Translations under genes and position numbers: made by a program
Part shown: piece by piece, positions 49,537 through 58,437 of the stretch
How the letters are laid out: every line of letters starts with the position of its first letter
Position numbering within the stretch: the first letter of the stretch is position 1
Origin: Bacillus alkalicellulosilyticus
Lineage (GTDB): Bacteria; Bacillota; Bacilli; Bacillales; Bacillaceae_F
Direction of reading: 5' to 3'
Assembly: GCF_002019795.1 (NCBI RefSeq)
Contig: NZ_KV917382.1
Location: forward strand, 62,001 to 126,000
DNA: 64,000 nucleotides
The notes under the pieces: generated by a model
Databases searched by the model: none
Told to the model about the DNA's origin: nothing
What the model saw: the letters and a program-made list of their open reading frames with translations, nothing else

Positions 49537-50418
49537 ATGAAAACGCAAAAATTAAGGGCACTTTTGAACTCTGGAGAAATTATTAAGGTTATTGGGGCAC
49601 ACAATGGTTTAAGCGCAAAGCTTGCAGAACAAGCTGGTTTTGATGCCATTTGGGCAAGTGGTTTAGAAATATCTGCATCTCATGCGGTACCAGATGCTAA
49701 TATTTTGACAATGACTGAAAATTTACAAGCGGCTATTGTTATGAATCAAGCTACGTCAATTCCTATAATTTGCGATTGTGACTCTGGTTATGGAAGTGTT
49801 AATAATGTAATTAGAATGGTAAAAGAATATGAAAGAAATGGTATTGCTGGTATATGTATAGAAGACAAGAGGTTTCCCAAACTTAACAGCTTTATAGAAG
49901 GGTCTCAAAAATTGGAAGATATTAGTGATTTTCAACAAAAAATAAGAGCTGCGAAAGATACTCAGGTTAATCCTGATTTTGTTATAATCGCGAGAATTGA
50001 GGCTCTAATTGCTGGAATGGGGATGGAAGAGGCATTAAAAAGGGCAGATGCTTATGTTGAGGCAGGCGCAGATGCCATTCTAATTCATTCAAAAATGGAT
50101 GATATTAATGAAATTCAAGAATTTATAACAAAGTTTGATAAAAAAACACCAATTGTAATAGTTCCGACGACATATCCAAATATTACAACAAAGGAAATGT
50201 CAGATTTAAACATAAAGATGGTGATTTACGCTAATCATGGGTTGAGAAGTGCAATCACGGCAATGGAGAATGTATTCTCGCGCATCATTGAGGATGGGAC
50301 TACAGCATATATTGAGTCAAGTATAACTTCAATGGATAGAGTATTTGAATTGCAAGGGATGTTTGAAATGAGGGAAAAAGAAGATAGATATAAAAAAAAC
50401 CTATTAGAAATTAGATAA
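49537..50418 (+). CDS. pepM: phosphoenolpyruvate phosphomutase, 293 aa
   Basis: Rearranges PEP to phosphonopyruvate, creating the C-P bond that begins nearly all phosphonate biosynthesis. The diagnostic motif EDKRFPKLNSF (Glu109, Lys111, Asn117, Ser118) matches EDKxxxxxNS. IWASGLEISA (Trp39-Leu43), Asp53, the metal-binding DCD (Asp80, Asp82) and Arg153 are also present, distinguishing it from isocitrate-lyase-type relatives. I start at ATG 49537 after GGGAG. Because the mutase equilibrium favours PEP, a pulling enzyme is required; no phosphonopyruvate decarboxylase is seen in the window. Confidence 0.93.
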   Translation: MKTQKLRALLNSGEIIKVIGAHNGLSAKLAEQAGFDAIWASGLEISASHAVPDANILTMTENLQAAIVMNQATSIPIICDCDSGYGSVNNVIRMVKEYERNGIAGICIEDKRFPKLNSFIEGSQKLEDISDFQQKIRAAKDTQVNPDFVIIARIEALIAGMGMEEALKRADAYVEAGADAILIHSKMDDINEIQEFITKFDKKTPIVIVPTTYPNITTKEMSDLNIKMVIYANHGLRSAITAMENVFSRIIEDGTTAYIESSITSMDRVFELQGMFEMREKEDRYKKNLLEIR

Positions 50419-50615
50419 TTAGATTTTATAACATAAGGAACTAGTTATTTTGACTTGGTTAGAGCTTGAAGGACTTTTTTAGGATATAGGCAGTTTACAA
50501 AATATTGGTATACAGCAGGTTTACAATAAGATAATTGGTTTAAATACAAATTAGATTGTATTATCTAAGTTTTGTTATTGAATACCTAGATACTATTAAA
50601 AGGGGTAGTGAGCAG

Positions 50616-51686
50616 ATGAAAAAATTATTAGCAATAAGACCATATAACGATATTTGGTTAGATTGCAAATATAATAATTTTGTAGGGATGTTAATTAATC
50701 ATAACCCATCATTTAAGAATATTATTTTTGAAATGAGTGTTTCCTACTTAAAGATACAAACAAAACAGAAATTTAGCTCGACCAATGTAAAAAAAAACTT
50801 ACTAGAAGGTGGTCTTTTCTTTCCAGAAGTATCTTACAATTTAGAGCATATTCAGAACTTAATAACAGTAAAAGAAAAACAATTTACATCAACTGATTAT
50901 AAAAAGTTGCATGAGTATATTAAGAATTTTTTACATGAAGATTATTACATTTTACTAAAGGTAGATAGATATTTTTATCCGAATGGTAGAGACGCAGGTA
51001 AATTTCATATGGTTCATCCTGTTTTTATTTATGGTTATAATGACTATGAGCAGTGTTACTATGCAATAGAAGATTGTATGCATCCAGGTAAACTTGACTA
51101 CTATAAATTACCATATAGCTGTGTTAATGAATCATCAACTTATTTTATTTATGAAAAAAATCAAACAATTGGTGTGAGGACTTGTAAGATTAAAGAGAAC
51201 CTCCCAAAGGTTAGTGAACCTAATTATATATTGTATCATGCTAGAGAGACAACAAAAAATTTATTAGAGAGTAAACTATTTTTTAATGAGCAGTATGACA
51301 TTTATTATCAAACTGGGTTTAGCGCATTAGATGAATTTAATAAAGAGTTTCTGGATTATATTAATATGTTAAGGGAAATTAATATTTTGGCCCTAAGGTT
51401 TAATTCGTTCCAGCAATTACATGGTAGAAACGCTTTAATCATTAAGTCTATATTAACAGAATATAAAGTTGATACTTCCAAAGGGAAAGAGATTTATGAA
51501 GATTATCAGACACTTTCGAAAGAATGGGAAATGCTTAAAAATAGGACACAATATATGTATAAAGTAAAGATGAAAAAAGGAAAGTGTACTAATTATAAGG
51601 AATGTCAGGACCGTATTGGGAAGATTGTAAGTTTAGAAAGGGAGGCTAATGATAAATTAAGGATTTTATTAGACAGCATTATATAA
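50616..51686 (+). CDS. BtrH-like acyltransferase (butirosin H N-terminal type), 356 aa
   Basis: The N-terminal half has a C39-peptidase-like layout: LDCKYNNFVGMLI near residue 18, with Cys at the expected catalytic position, and FHMVHPVFIYGYND then AIEDCMHPG, with His and Asp/Glu later. This resembles BtrH, which moves an acyl chain from an acyl carrier protein to an aminoglycoside. The C-terminal half is helical. I start at ATG 50616. It probably releases the acyl group from the ACP at 52840 onto the phosphonate partner; this is inference from context. Confidence 0.7.
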   Translation: MKKLLAIRPYNDIWLDCKYNNFVGMLINHNPSFKNIIFEMSVSYLKIQTKQKFSSTNVKKNLLEGGLFFPEVSYNLEHIQNLITVKEKQFTSTDYKKLHEYIKNFLHEDYYILLKVDRYFYPNGRDAGKFHMVHPVFIYGYNDYEQCYYAIEDCMHPGKLDYYKLPYSCVNESSTYFIYEKNQTIGVRTCKIKENLPKVSEPNYILYHARETTKNLLESKLFFNEQYDIYYQTGFSALDEFNKEFLDYINMLREINILALRFNSFQQLHGRNALIIKSILTEYKVDTSKGKEIYEDYQTLSKEWEMLKNRTQYMYKVKMKKGKCTNYKECQDRIGKIVSLEREANDKLRILLDSII

Positions 51687-51696
51687 GGAGGAGAGT

Positions 51697-52839
51697 ATGA
51701 ATACGAACTATTTGGATAATGAAGAAAGATTGGTGTTAATGTTAGCTAAGAAGAATCTTTCTAAAGAGGAAAGAGGGATTTTAATACAATTAATGGAGAG
51801 TCATCTTGATTGGGAAAGAATCATGGGCTCTTTATCTTTACATAGAATAAAAGGAATCGCATGGAGTAATCTAAAAAAAATATTTGGAAGGGATTTTAAT
51901 ATAAAATTAACCTATCCAAATTTCTTTAAAGAATTAGACTATGCTTATCGATATCAGATGTTAAAAGCAAAAGAAAATATGAAACTCACATTAGAGGTAT
52001 GTAATGAATTTGAAAAGAATAATGTAAAACATGTTGTTTTAAAGGGTTTTGTATCTTCCTCTGTAATTTATAATGATTTTGGAATGAGAGAATTTGGGGA
52101 TAATGATATTCTAATTCATTCTTCACAACTTGAGCAAGCACTAACTATTCTAAAAGATAAGGGTTACACTCAGGGGAATTATAATGTAATCAATGATGAA
52201 ATAACGGAAGCAAGTAGGAGAGAAAAAATAGTTAGAACAATGGTCTCGCATGAAGTAATTCCGCTAGTTCACAAAGGAAATCCAATACTACCTCACCATG
52301 AAGTAGACTTACAATTTTCAATTGATCTTATGACTGGCAATAAAACCGACATGGAAGTTCAACAACTGTTAAATCGGCGTGTTGAAATGAAGTTAGGTGA
52401 GGGGAGTTTTTATACATTAGACTTATACGATTTCTTAATCTTTCTTTGCATTCATTTTTATAAGGAGGCAATATCATTAATGGAAGTTTTGCATTATGGT
52501 GATTTAAATCTGTATAAACTCTGTGATATCTATTATTTAATTGAAGATTTTTCTAATATTAATTGGAAAGAATTCCTATTCAGAATACAACAATTAAATG
52601 TTGAAAAAGAAGTATATTATTCTCTTCATTATGTGATTAATATTTTTGATTTAATGATACCTGTGAATATAATTAAAGCTATTTCTCCCAAGAATCTAGA
52701 TTATATCAATGAAGTTTATTATTACAACAATGAAAATGTAGCACATGTTTGGGGAGATCCTATTATAAAGAGAATATTTAATATAGACAGAGTAAAACAA
52801 ATAAAAGTAAATGAAGAGTTTTTAGGAGATAGAGGATAA
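51697..52839 (+). CDS. nucleotidyltransferase-like protein (NTP_transf_5 type), 380 aa
   Basis: The central region KHVVLKGFVSSSVIYNDFG then EFGDNDILIHSSQL matches the GxxDxD-type nucleotidyltransferase core of the uncharacterised PF14907-like family, and HHEVDLQFSI provides a further acidic residue. The HEVDL and DNDIL positions would bind metals. ATG lies after AGGAGGAG; the stop abuts the ACP start. It could adenylylate an intermediate, or act in peptide- or aminoglycoside-like assembly. Function unproven in all relatives I know. Confidence 0.7.
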   Translation: MNTNYLDNEERLVLMLAKKNLSKEERGILIQLMESHLDWERIMGSLSLHRIKGIAWSNLKKIFGRDFNIKLTYPNFFKELDYAYRYQMLKAKENMKLTLEVCNEFEKNNVKHVVLKGFVSSSVIYNDFGMREFGDNDILIHSSQLEQALTILKDKGYTQGNYNVINDEITEASRREKIVRTMVSHEVIPLVHKGNPILPHHEVDLQFSIDLMTGNKTDMEVQQLLNRRVEMKLGEGSFYTLDLYDFLIFLCIHFYKEAISLMEVLHYGDLNLYKLCDIYYLIEDFSNINWKEFLFRIQQLNVEKEVYYSLHYVINIFDLMIPVNIIKAISPKNLDYINEVYYYNNENVAHVWGDPIIKRIFNIDRVKQIKVNEEFLGDRG

Positions 52840-53079
52840 ATGGAAGTTAGTAGATTTGAAGAAATTATGAGAGAACATGTAGTTGACCAGTTTGATATGG
52901 AAAGGGAACTCAGCAATATGGGTATAGACTCATTGGGAACAATTGATTTAATTTTGGATTTAGAAGACGCCTTTGATATAGAGTTTCCAGATGAATACTT
53001 AAATGAAGAGTCATTCAAAAATGGAAATAGCATTTGGGGTTCAATAAATGAGATTATAAAAATGAAACTAGATAGGTGA
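52840..53079 (+). CDS. acyl/peptidyl carrier protein, 79 aa
   Basis: A four-helix carrier with the phosphopantetheine site Ser31 in NMGIDSLGTIDLI. It starts at the base after the preceding stop. Its acidic helix II (LILDLEDAFDIEF) is typical. It stands alone, so it most likely receives the amino acid activated by the separate adenylation protein (56234) and presents it to the acyl-CoA dehydrogenase (53084) and the BtrH-like transferase. No phosphopantetheinyl transferase gene was seen. Confidence 0.92.
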   Translation: MEVSRFEEIMREHVVDQFDMERELSNMGIDSLGTIDLILDLEDAFDIEFPDEYLNEESFKNGNSIWGSINEIIKMKLDR

Positions 53080-53083
53080 AAAA

Positions 53084-54208
53084 ATGGAACTTTTACTAGA
53101 ACGGTTTAAATCAATAGCATCTGAATTCGAAAAATATTCAGATGAACTCGATAATAGCAATCGTTTTCCTTCTACCAACCTTGAAAAATTAAAAGAAGCT
53201 AGATTGATGGCTCCGATGATACCTAAGGAGTATGGAGGAGATGGAGCTAAATTAGAATTATTAGTTAAAGCTGCTCAAATAATATCATCTAGCTGTTTAT
53301 CGACAGGGATGATTTGGGCTATGCATTGTCAACAACTGTGCATAATAATTAACCATGCCAATGAGGACATAAAGAAACAAATACTACCTAAGATTGCTGA
53401 TTCTCAGAGTTATATTGTATCTGTTACATCTGAATATAAAACTAGTGACAGTCGATATCTAAATGAAATGACCATAGATAATAATGTAATAAATATCTCC
53501 AGAGCAGCTCCTAATGTAACAGGTGCTAACTATGGTGATATTTTTATCATTTTAATGAATGACTATCTTGGGAAAGGTCCAGTTTTTGCATTAGCTGAAC
53601 GAAACAGTTTAAAAATAAACACACAAAGTAACTGGAACACGATGGGAATGAAAGGTACAGAAAGTTGTAGTGTCTCTATAAAGTCTAGTATAAAGTTTGA
53701 TGATATTTTAGGTGCAGGGATGACTAACAAAATACAGTCGTACACAGCAGTTCCTATAGGTCACATAATGTGGGTTTCAAGTTGGTTAGGTGCATGTAAA
53801 GGTGTTTTAGAACGCTTTTTGAAATTAATTAGATCTAATGAATTAAAAGGTCATTATAATCTTAAGTCAGATCTATTTTTAGAAAGTGTAGGCAAAGTTA
53901 GAATGAAAATTGATATGATTCAAGGTTATTTAGATAGTGTTTTATATGAGTATATTACTAATGATAAAAAGGTTTTTGATGAATTAAAATACAAAATTAA
54001 GGTGAATAATCTTAAGATATCTGCATCAGAATATTTATTTCAAGCTGTTGACGAATTGTTACAAATAGCTGGTTTGAACTTAGGTTATCAAAGAAACAAA
54101 TTAATTCCATTAGAAAGAGTGTTCAGAGACCTTAGATCAGCTAGATTAATGTTAAATAATCATAAATTACTAAGTATTAATGGGAAATTAAGTTTCTTAG
54201 ACAGGTAG
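53084..54208 (+). CDS. acyl-CoA dehydrogenase-family flavoprotein, 374 aa
   Basis: The N-terminal helical domain (LMAPMIPKEYGGDGAKLELL), the middle beta region (MGMKGTESCSVSIKSSIKFD) and the C-terminal helical domain (IAGLNLGYQRNKLIPLERVFRDLRSARL) fit the ACAD fold with FAD. Enzymes of this type working on carrier-bound amino acids oxidise the alpha/beta carbons (as in pyrrole-forming or dehydroamino acid pathways). Located 4 bp after the carrier protein, it likely acts on the carrier-bound substrate. The usual C-terminal glutamate base was not confirmed. Confidence 0.88.
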   Translation: MELLLERFKSIASEFEKYSDELDNSNRFPSTNLEKLKEARLMAPMIPKEYGGDGAKLELLVKAAQIISSSCLSTGMIWAMHCQQLCIIINHANEDIKKQILPKIADSQSYIVSVTSEYKTSDSRYLNEMTIDNNVINISRAAPNVTGANYGDIFIILMNDYLGKGPVFALAERNSLKINTQSNWNTMGMKGTESCSVSIKSSIKFDDILGAGMTNKIQSYTAVPIGHIMWVSSWLGACKGVLERFLKLIRSNELKGHYNLKSDLFLESVGKVRMKIDMIQGYLDSVLYEYITNDKKVFDELKYKIKVNNLKISASEYLFQAVDELLQIAGLNLGYQRNKLIPLERVFRDLRSARLMLNNHKLLSINGKLSFLDR

Positions 54209-54258
54209 TATTAATATTTGGCTATCAATTCAAATATCATATGAAAAAGAGTGATTGT

Positions 54259-55233
54259 ATGAATTTATATAATGAATTAATTGATAGAGTAGGAAATACG
54301 CCCCTAATAGAATTAAAACCAAATTGGTTAGGAAATAATGAAATGAAAGTTAAATTAGAGTATTTCAATCCAACAGGAAGTATAAAAGATAGAGCGGCAA
54401 AATTTATTATTAACAAATTGTTAAATAGTGGGGAGATCAACAGTGATACTTTACTGATTGAATCTTCCTCTGGAAATTTCGGTGTAGCTCTATCATTTTT
54501 TTCAAAAATAAACAATTTAAATTTCTCATGTGTAATTGACCAAAATATAAACCCTATTAACGAATTTTTAATTGAGACCATGAGTAGTCAAGTATATAAA
54601 ATTACTATTCCTGATGAGCATGGAGGGTATCTCTTAAATAGAATAAAAAAAGTAAATGAATTATGTACTAGTTATCCCAATAGCTATTGGATTAATCAAT
54701 ACGCAAATCCATATAATGCAGAAGCTTATTATATGACATTAGGGCAAGAACTTTGCGACGAATTAGAGGAAATAGACTATTTATTTGTTGGTGTAAGCTC
54801 TGGCGGAACTATTACTGGGCTCTCTCAACGGATTAAAGAGGATAATCCAAATTGTAAGATTATTGCAGTTGATGTAAAAGGTTCCGTTATTTTTGGTGAC
54901 AAGCCTAAAAAAAGATTAATACCTGGTATAGGCTCTAGCATGGTTCCTGAAATTTTAAATCAAGCTATTATTGATGATTATGTTCATGTTGATGAATTAG
55001 CCGTAATCGATAGTTGTCATGAACTTTTAAAAAATCATATGGTGTATGCGGGTGGATCATCTGGGGCTGTTTTTGCTGCTGTAAAAGTATACCTTGAAAG
55101 AATTTCAAAGCCGGGAATGAATGCTAAAATAGTTACAATTTTTCCTGACCGTGGAGATAGATATTCTTCCACCATCTATAATAATAAATGGATATCAAAA
55201 TACAAGTCACAATTAGTTTCTGAATTTAGATAA
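54259..55233 (+). CDS. sbnA: SbnA-like 2,3-diaminopropionate precursor synthase, 324 aa
   Basis: A PLP enzyme of the cysteine synthase fold. SbnA makes N-(1-amino-1-carboxy-2-ethyl)-glutamate from phosphoserine and glutamate. Lys43 in NPTGSIKDRAAK binds PLP. ESSSGNFG, DEHGGYLLNRI, YWINQYAN and the characteristic DVKGSVIFGDKP and RLIPGIGSS segments are closer to SbnA than to CysK. I start at ATG 54259 after AAGAGTGAT rather than 54241. The next gene encodes the SbnB partner, and together they would make L-2,3-diaminopropionate. Confidence 0.88.
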   Translation: MNLYNELIDRVGNTPLIELKPNWLGNNEMKVKLEYFNPTGSIKDRAAKFIINKLLNSGEINSDTLLIESSSGNFGVALSFFSKINNLNFSCVIDQNINPINEFLIETMSSQVYKITIPDEHGGYLLNRIKKVNELCTSYPNSYWINQYANPYNAEAYYMTLGQELCDELEEIDYLFVGVSSGGTITGLSQRIKEDNPNCKIIAVDVKGSVIFGDKPKKRLIPGIGSSMVPEILNQAIIDDYVHVDELAVIDSCHELLKNHMVYAGGSSGAVFAAVKVYLERISKPGMNAKIVTIFPDRGDRYSSTIYNNKWISKYKSQLVSEFR

Positions 55234-55259
55234 TTATATTTAGGGAGGTAATTAAAGTT

Positions 55260-56219
55260 ATTTATCTTAACGAAGAGATACTAAAGACATTAGGTACTAA
55301 TTGGAATGAGTTGGTTGCTAATGTAGAAGAAGCTGTGAAAATTATGCATGAAGATGATTTTTCTCAACCAATAAAACCATATTTAAGATATAAGGACCAA
55401 AAAAATAGAATAATTGCAATGCCAGCATACATTGGAGGTTTAATAAATAAATCTGGAATTAAGTGGATATCGAGTTTCCCTGACAATATAAACTATAATA
55501 AACCAAGAGCCCATAGTGTCTTAATACTTAACAATGCTGAAACTGGTGAACCAATTTCTATTATTAATGGTGCTTTACTGAGTATTTATAGAACTGTAGC
55601 GGTTTCTGCGCTAGTGGCCAAGTACGTTGACATAGTAAGGGAGTTTTCAAACTTCAACCTTGGTATAATTGGATTTGGTCCGATTGGACAAAACCATTTA
55701 AAATGTTTTGAGGATTTATACAATGAAAAAATAAATAATATTATGATTTATGATAAAAAAACAATAAACAATGATTTATTGAAAACTAATCACAAGATAA
55801 ATGTGTGCTCTAGCTGGCAAGAAGTTTATAAGAATTCAGATATATTAATAACTTGTACTGTTTCAGATAAAAGGTATATAAATCTTTCTCCTAAAAAAGG
55901 GTCATTACATTTAAATGTATCTCTTAGAGATTACGAACCTAGCATCTATGACCACATGAAAGATTCAATAATAGTAGACAATTGGGAGGAAGTTTGCAGA
56001 GAAAACACCGATATAGAAATAATGCATAAACAAAAGGGCCTTAAAAAATCTGATACGTATTCTATTAATGATGTTGTATTAAAAAATGCAATTAGAAATA
56101 TACCTTTGGAGAACTCAATTATGTTTAATCCAATGGGCATGTCAATATTTGATATTACTATTGGAAGTTATTATTATACCAAAGCCTTAGATAATAATAT
56201 TGGGATTAGACTTGATTAG
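55260..56219 (+). CDS. sbnB: SbnB-like ornithine-cyclodeaminase-family dehydrogenase, ATT start, 319 aa
   Basis: SbnB oxidatively cleaves the SbnA product to 2,3-diaminopropionate and 2-oxoglutarate with NAD. Family features are QPIKPYLRYKDQKNRIIAMP, the Rossmann IIGFGPIGQNHLKCF and the C-terminal MFNPMGMSIFDITIG. Homology begins IYLNEEILKTLGTNW, upstream of any ATG/GTG/TTG that could be used; GGGAGG lies 11 nt before an ATT at 55260, so ATT is the likely start. The frame shown starts there. It follows the SbnA-like gene by 26 bp. Confidence 0.82.
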   Translation: MYLNEEILKTLGTNWNELVANVEEAVKIMHEDDFSQPIKPYLRYKDQKNRIIAMPAYIGGLINKSGIKWISSFPDNINYNKPRAHSVLILNNAETGEPISIINGALLSIYRTVAVSALVAKYVDIVREFSNFNLGIIGFGPIGQNHLKCFEDLYNEKINNIMIYDKKTINNDLLKTNHKINVCSSWQEVYKNSDILITCTVSDKRYINLSPKKGSLHLNVSLRDYEPSIYDHMKDSIIVDNWEEVCRENTDIEIMHKQKGLKKSDTYSINDVVLKNAIRNIPLENSIMFNPMGMSIFDITIGSYYYTKALDNNIGIRLD

Positions 56220-56233
56220 GAAGGAGAGTTTTG

Positions 56234-58339
56234 ATGGAATTTTCAATTGAAGATTACTATAGTCCCTTGACTACGAAAGATTCAAAAGAACTGAGTAATA
56301 CGTATAAAGTGGATTTTGATGATAGTTTCTATCGAATATGTAATTCAATTCAGCAAAAGCATAAATATGTTCTAGAAGATTTAGTTTTTGGGACATTAAT
56401 CATGTTAATTGCAACTTATACAAATCAAGATAAGGTTTTAATAGGAAAGGTAAATAAAAATGATATTTTTGAATATTATCCTTTTGAAACAAGTGCGGAA
56501 TTAACCTTTTTAGATATTCTAAATATAGTAAAAACAAAAAAGCAAAAGAAAGAATTTTTAGAAGATGATAGTGGCATAAATGTAGATATATTAGTTACTG
56601 ATAGTGATATTGAAGTAAAAGGGAAAATTATTTTTGTATGTTCAAATAATGAAATTGTAATAAAAGATAGCTTGCTAAATTCTAATTATAAAACTACAAA
56701 ATTGATAAATCACTTTAAATGTTTATTAACTAGTTATACAAGAAAACCCACTGCACAAGTCGATACTATTGATATGCTAACTGAAAGTGAAAAGGAAATC
56801 ATTGAGGGATTTTCTTGTGGTGAAAGTGTATTAATAAACAATAATTTTATTGAACTATTTGAAATTCAAGTAAAGAAAAATCCAGAATCCATTGCTGTTC
56901 AAATTGGTGAAGAAATGTTTTCATACCAATTTATCAATCAAAAGGCTAATCAATTTGGTAGATTGTTTGAATCTATGGGAATAAAAAAAAATGAGCTTGT
57001 CACAATAAAATTAGAAAGAAATGAATGGTTTTTAGTTTGTATACTTGCATTATGGAAAATTGGTGCCATATATATTCCTATAGACCCAAAGATTCCTCAA
57101 AAAAGAGTTGAAATGATTTTGGATGAATCAAAAAGTAGATATATCATTACCAATAAGAGTGATTTATCTAATCTTAGCAATAGAAAGTATTTTATAATAA
57201 GTGAAATAATAAATGAACATGTTAGGTTTGATAAAAATAATATAAATAAGTTAATTAATAATCATGATTTAGCCTATGTTATATTCACTTCTGGCTCTAC
57301 TGGTAAACCTAAAGGCGCAATGGTTGAACATATAGGAATGATTAATCATATTTGGGCAAAAATAAATGATTTTAAACTAAGCCAAACCTCTATTGTTGCA
57401 CAGAATGCGTCTCAAAGTTTTGATATTTCGGTTTGGCAAATGTTTGCCCCATTGGCTATTGGTGGGAGAACAGTAATTTATGGGGATAATGTCATTAGAA
57501 ATGTAAGAAAATTCATGAAATCTATAAGTGATGATACTATTACAGTATTAGAAGTTGTCCCTACATATTTAATTTCGATATTAAAATTTCTTAAGAAAAA
57601 CATTGTTGATTTGTCAAAGCTGGAATTTTTATTAGTTACAGGAGAAGTGCTAAAAAAAGATATAGCACAACAATGGTTTGATCTTAATAATGATGTTGTT
57701 TTATCAAATGTCTACGGACCTACAGAAGCATCTGATGATATCACTCATTTTATAGTAGAAGAGAAAATTGAAAGCAGTACAAATTCAATTCCGATAGGGA
57801 AACCAATACAAAATATGAACGTTTATGTTTTGGACCAATTTAATAAGTTTTGTCCAATTGGCATAAAGGGGGAAATTTTTGTTTCCGGAATTGGTGTAGG
57901 ACCCGGGTACCTAAATAACCAGTCTAAGACTAATGATGTGTTTTTCTTTAATAATTCATTAAGTGAATCTAGGATATATAGAACTGGTGACTTAGGGTAC
58001 TGGGATCAGAGTGGGAACCTCAATTTTATAGGTAGGAAAGATTTTCAAGTGAAAGTGAGAGGACACCGAATTGAAATAGAGGAAGTTGAAAGGAACATAA
58101 TAAAAATCCATGGCATAGACGACGTAGTAGTTCACGCCGTAAAAGATAAAGATGATAATACAGTTTTAACTGCATACTATATCACATCTTTAGAAACACT
58201 TTCAGGTGAAATGATCAAAGAAATGCTTTATAAATTTCTACCGAAATATATGGTACCTATGTTTTGGGTGAAGATGGATTATTTCCCTCTAAATTCTAAT
58301 GGAAAAGTCGATAGAAAAAAACTTCCTTATCCATATTAA
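56234..58339 (+). CDS. stand-alone NRPS adenylation protein, 701 aa
   Basis: Activates an amino acid as the adenylate for loading on a carrier. Residues about 1-180 resemble a degenerate remnant of a condensation domain, then the A domain: A3 FTSGSTGKPKG (about 350), A4 SFDISVWQM, A5 NVYGPTEASDD, A7 YRTGDLGYW, A8 KVRGHRIEIEEVE and A10 NSNGKVDRKKLP. Aligning by eye with GrsA gives a pocket code near D-I-W-E-L-T-V-D-D, resembling codes I recall for diaminobutyrate. That suits a diaminopropionate substrate supplied by SbnA/SbnB. No carrier domain is fused. Confidence 0.88.
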   Translation: MEFSIEDYYSPLTTKDSKELSNTYKVDFDDSFYRICNSIQQKHKYVLEDLVFGTLIMLIATYTNQDKVLIGKVNKNDIFEYYPFETSAELTFLDILNIVKTKKQKKEFLEDDSGINVDILVTDSDIEVKGKIIFVCSNNEIVIKDSLLNSNYKTTKLINHFKCLLTSYTRKPTAQVDTIDMLTESEKEIIEGFSCGESVLINNNFIELFEIQVKKNPESIAVQIGEEMFSYQFINQKANQFGRLFESMGIKKNELVTIKLERNEWFLVCILALWKIGAIYIPIDPKIPQKRVEMILDESKSRYIITNKSDLSNLSNRKYFIISEIINEHVRFDKNNINKLINNHDLAYVIFTSGSTGKPKGAMVEHIGMINHIWAKINDFKLSQTSIVAQNASQSFDISVWQMFAPLAIGGRTVIYGDNVIRNVRKFMKSISDDTITVLEVVPTYLISILKFLKKNIVDLSKLEFLLVTGEVLKKDIAQQWFDLNNDVVLSNVYGPTEASDDITHFIVEEKIESSTNSIPIGKPIQNMNVYVLDQFNKFCPIGIKGEIFVSGIGVGPGYLNNQSKTNDVFFFNNSLSESRIYRTGDLGYWDQSGNLNFIGRKDFQVKVRGHRIEIEEVERNIIKIHGIDDVVVHAVKDKDDNTVLTAYYITSLETLSGEMIKEMLYKFLPKYMVPMFWVKMDYFPLNSNGKVDRKKLPYPY

Positions 58340-58437
58340 AGTAGATATGGGTGTGAAAATAGTTAACTTAGATACTTTAACAAAATCCCTTATAACTACT
58401 AAGATTTATTGAGAATAAAGGAAAAAGGTGATTAATA

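Noticed and set aside
49519-50418. isocitrate lyase or methylisocitrate lyase as alternative for the PEP mutase
   Set aside because: The loop EDKRFPKLNS with Asn and Ser is the PEP mutase signature, whereas the lyases carry a KKCGH-type catalytic loop, which is absent.
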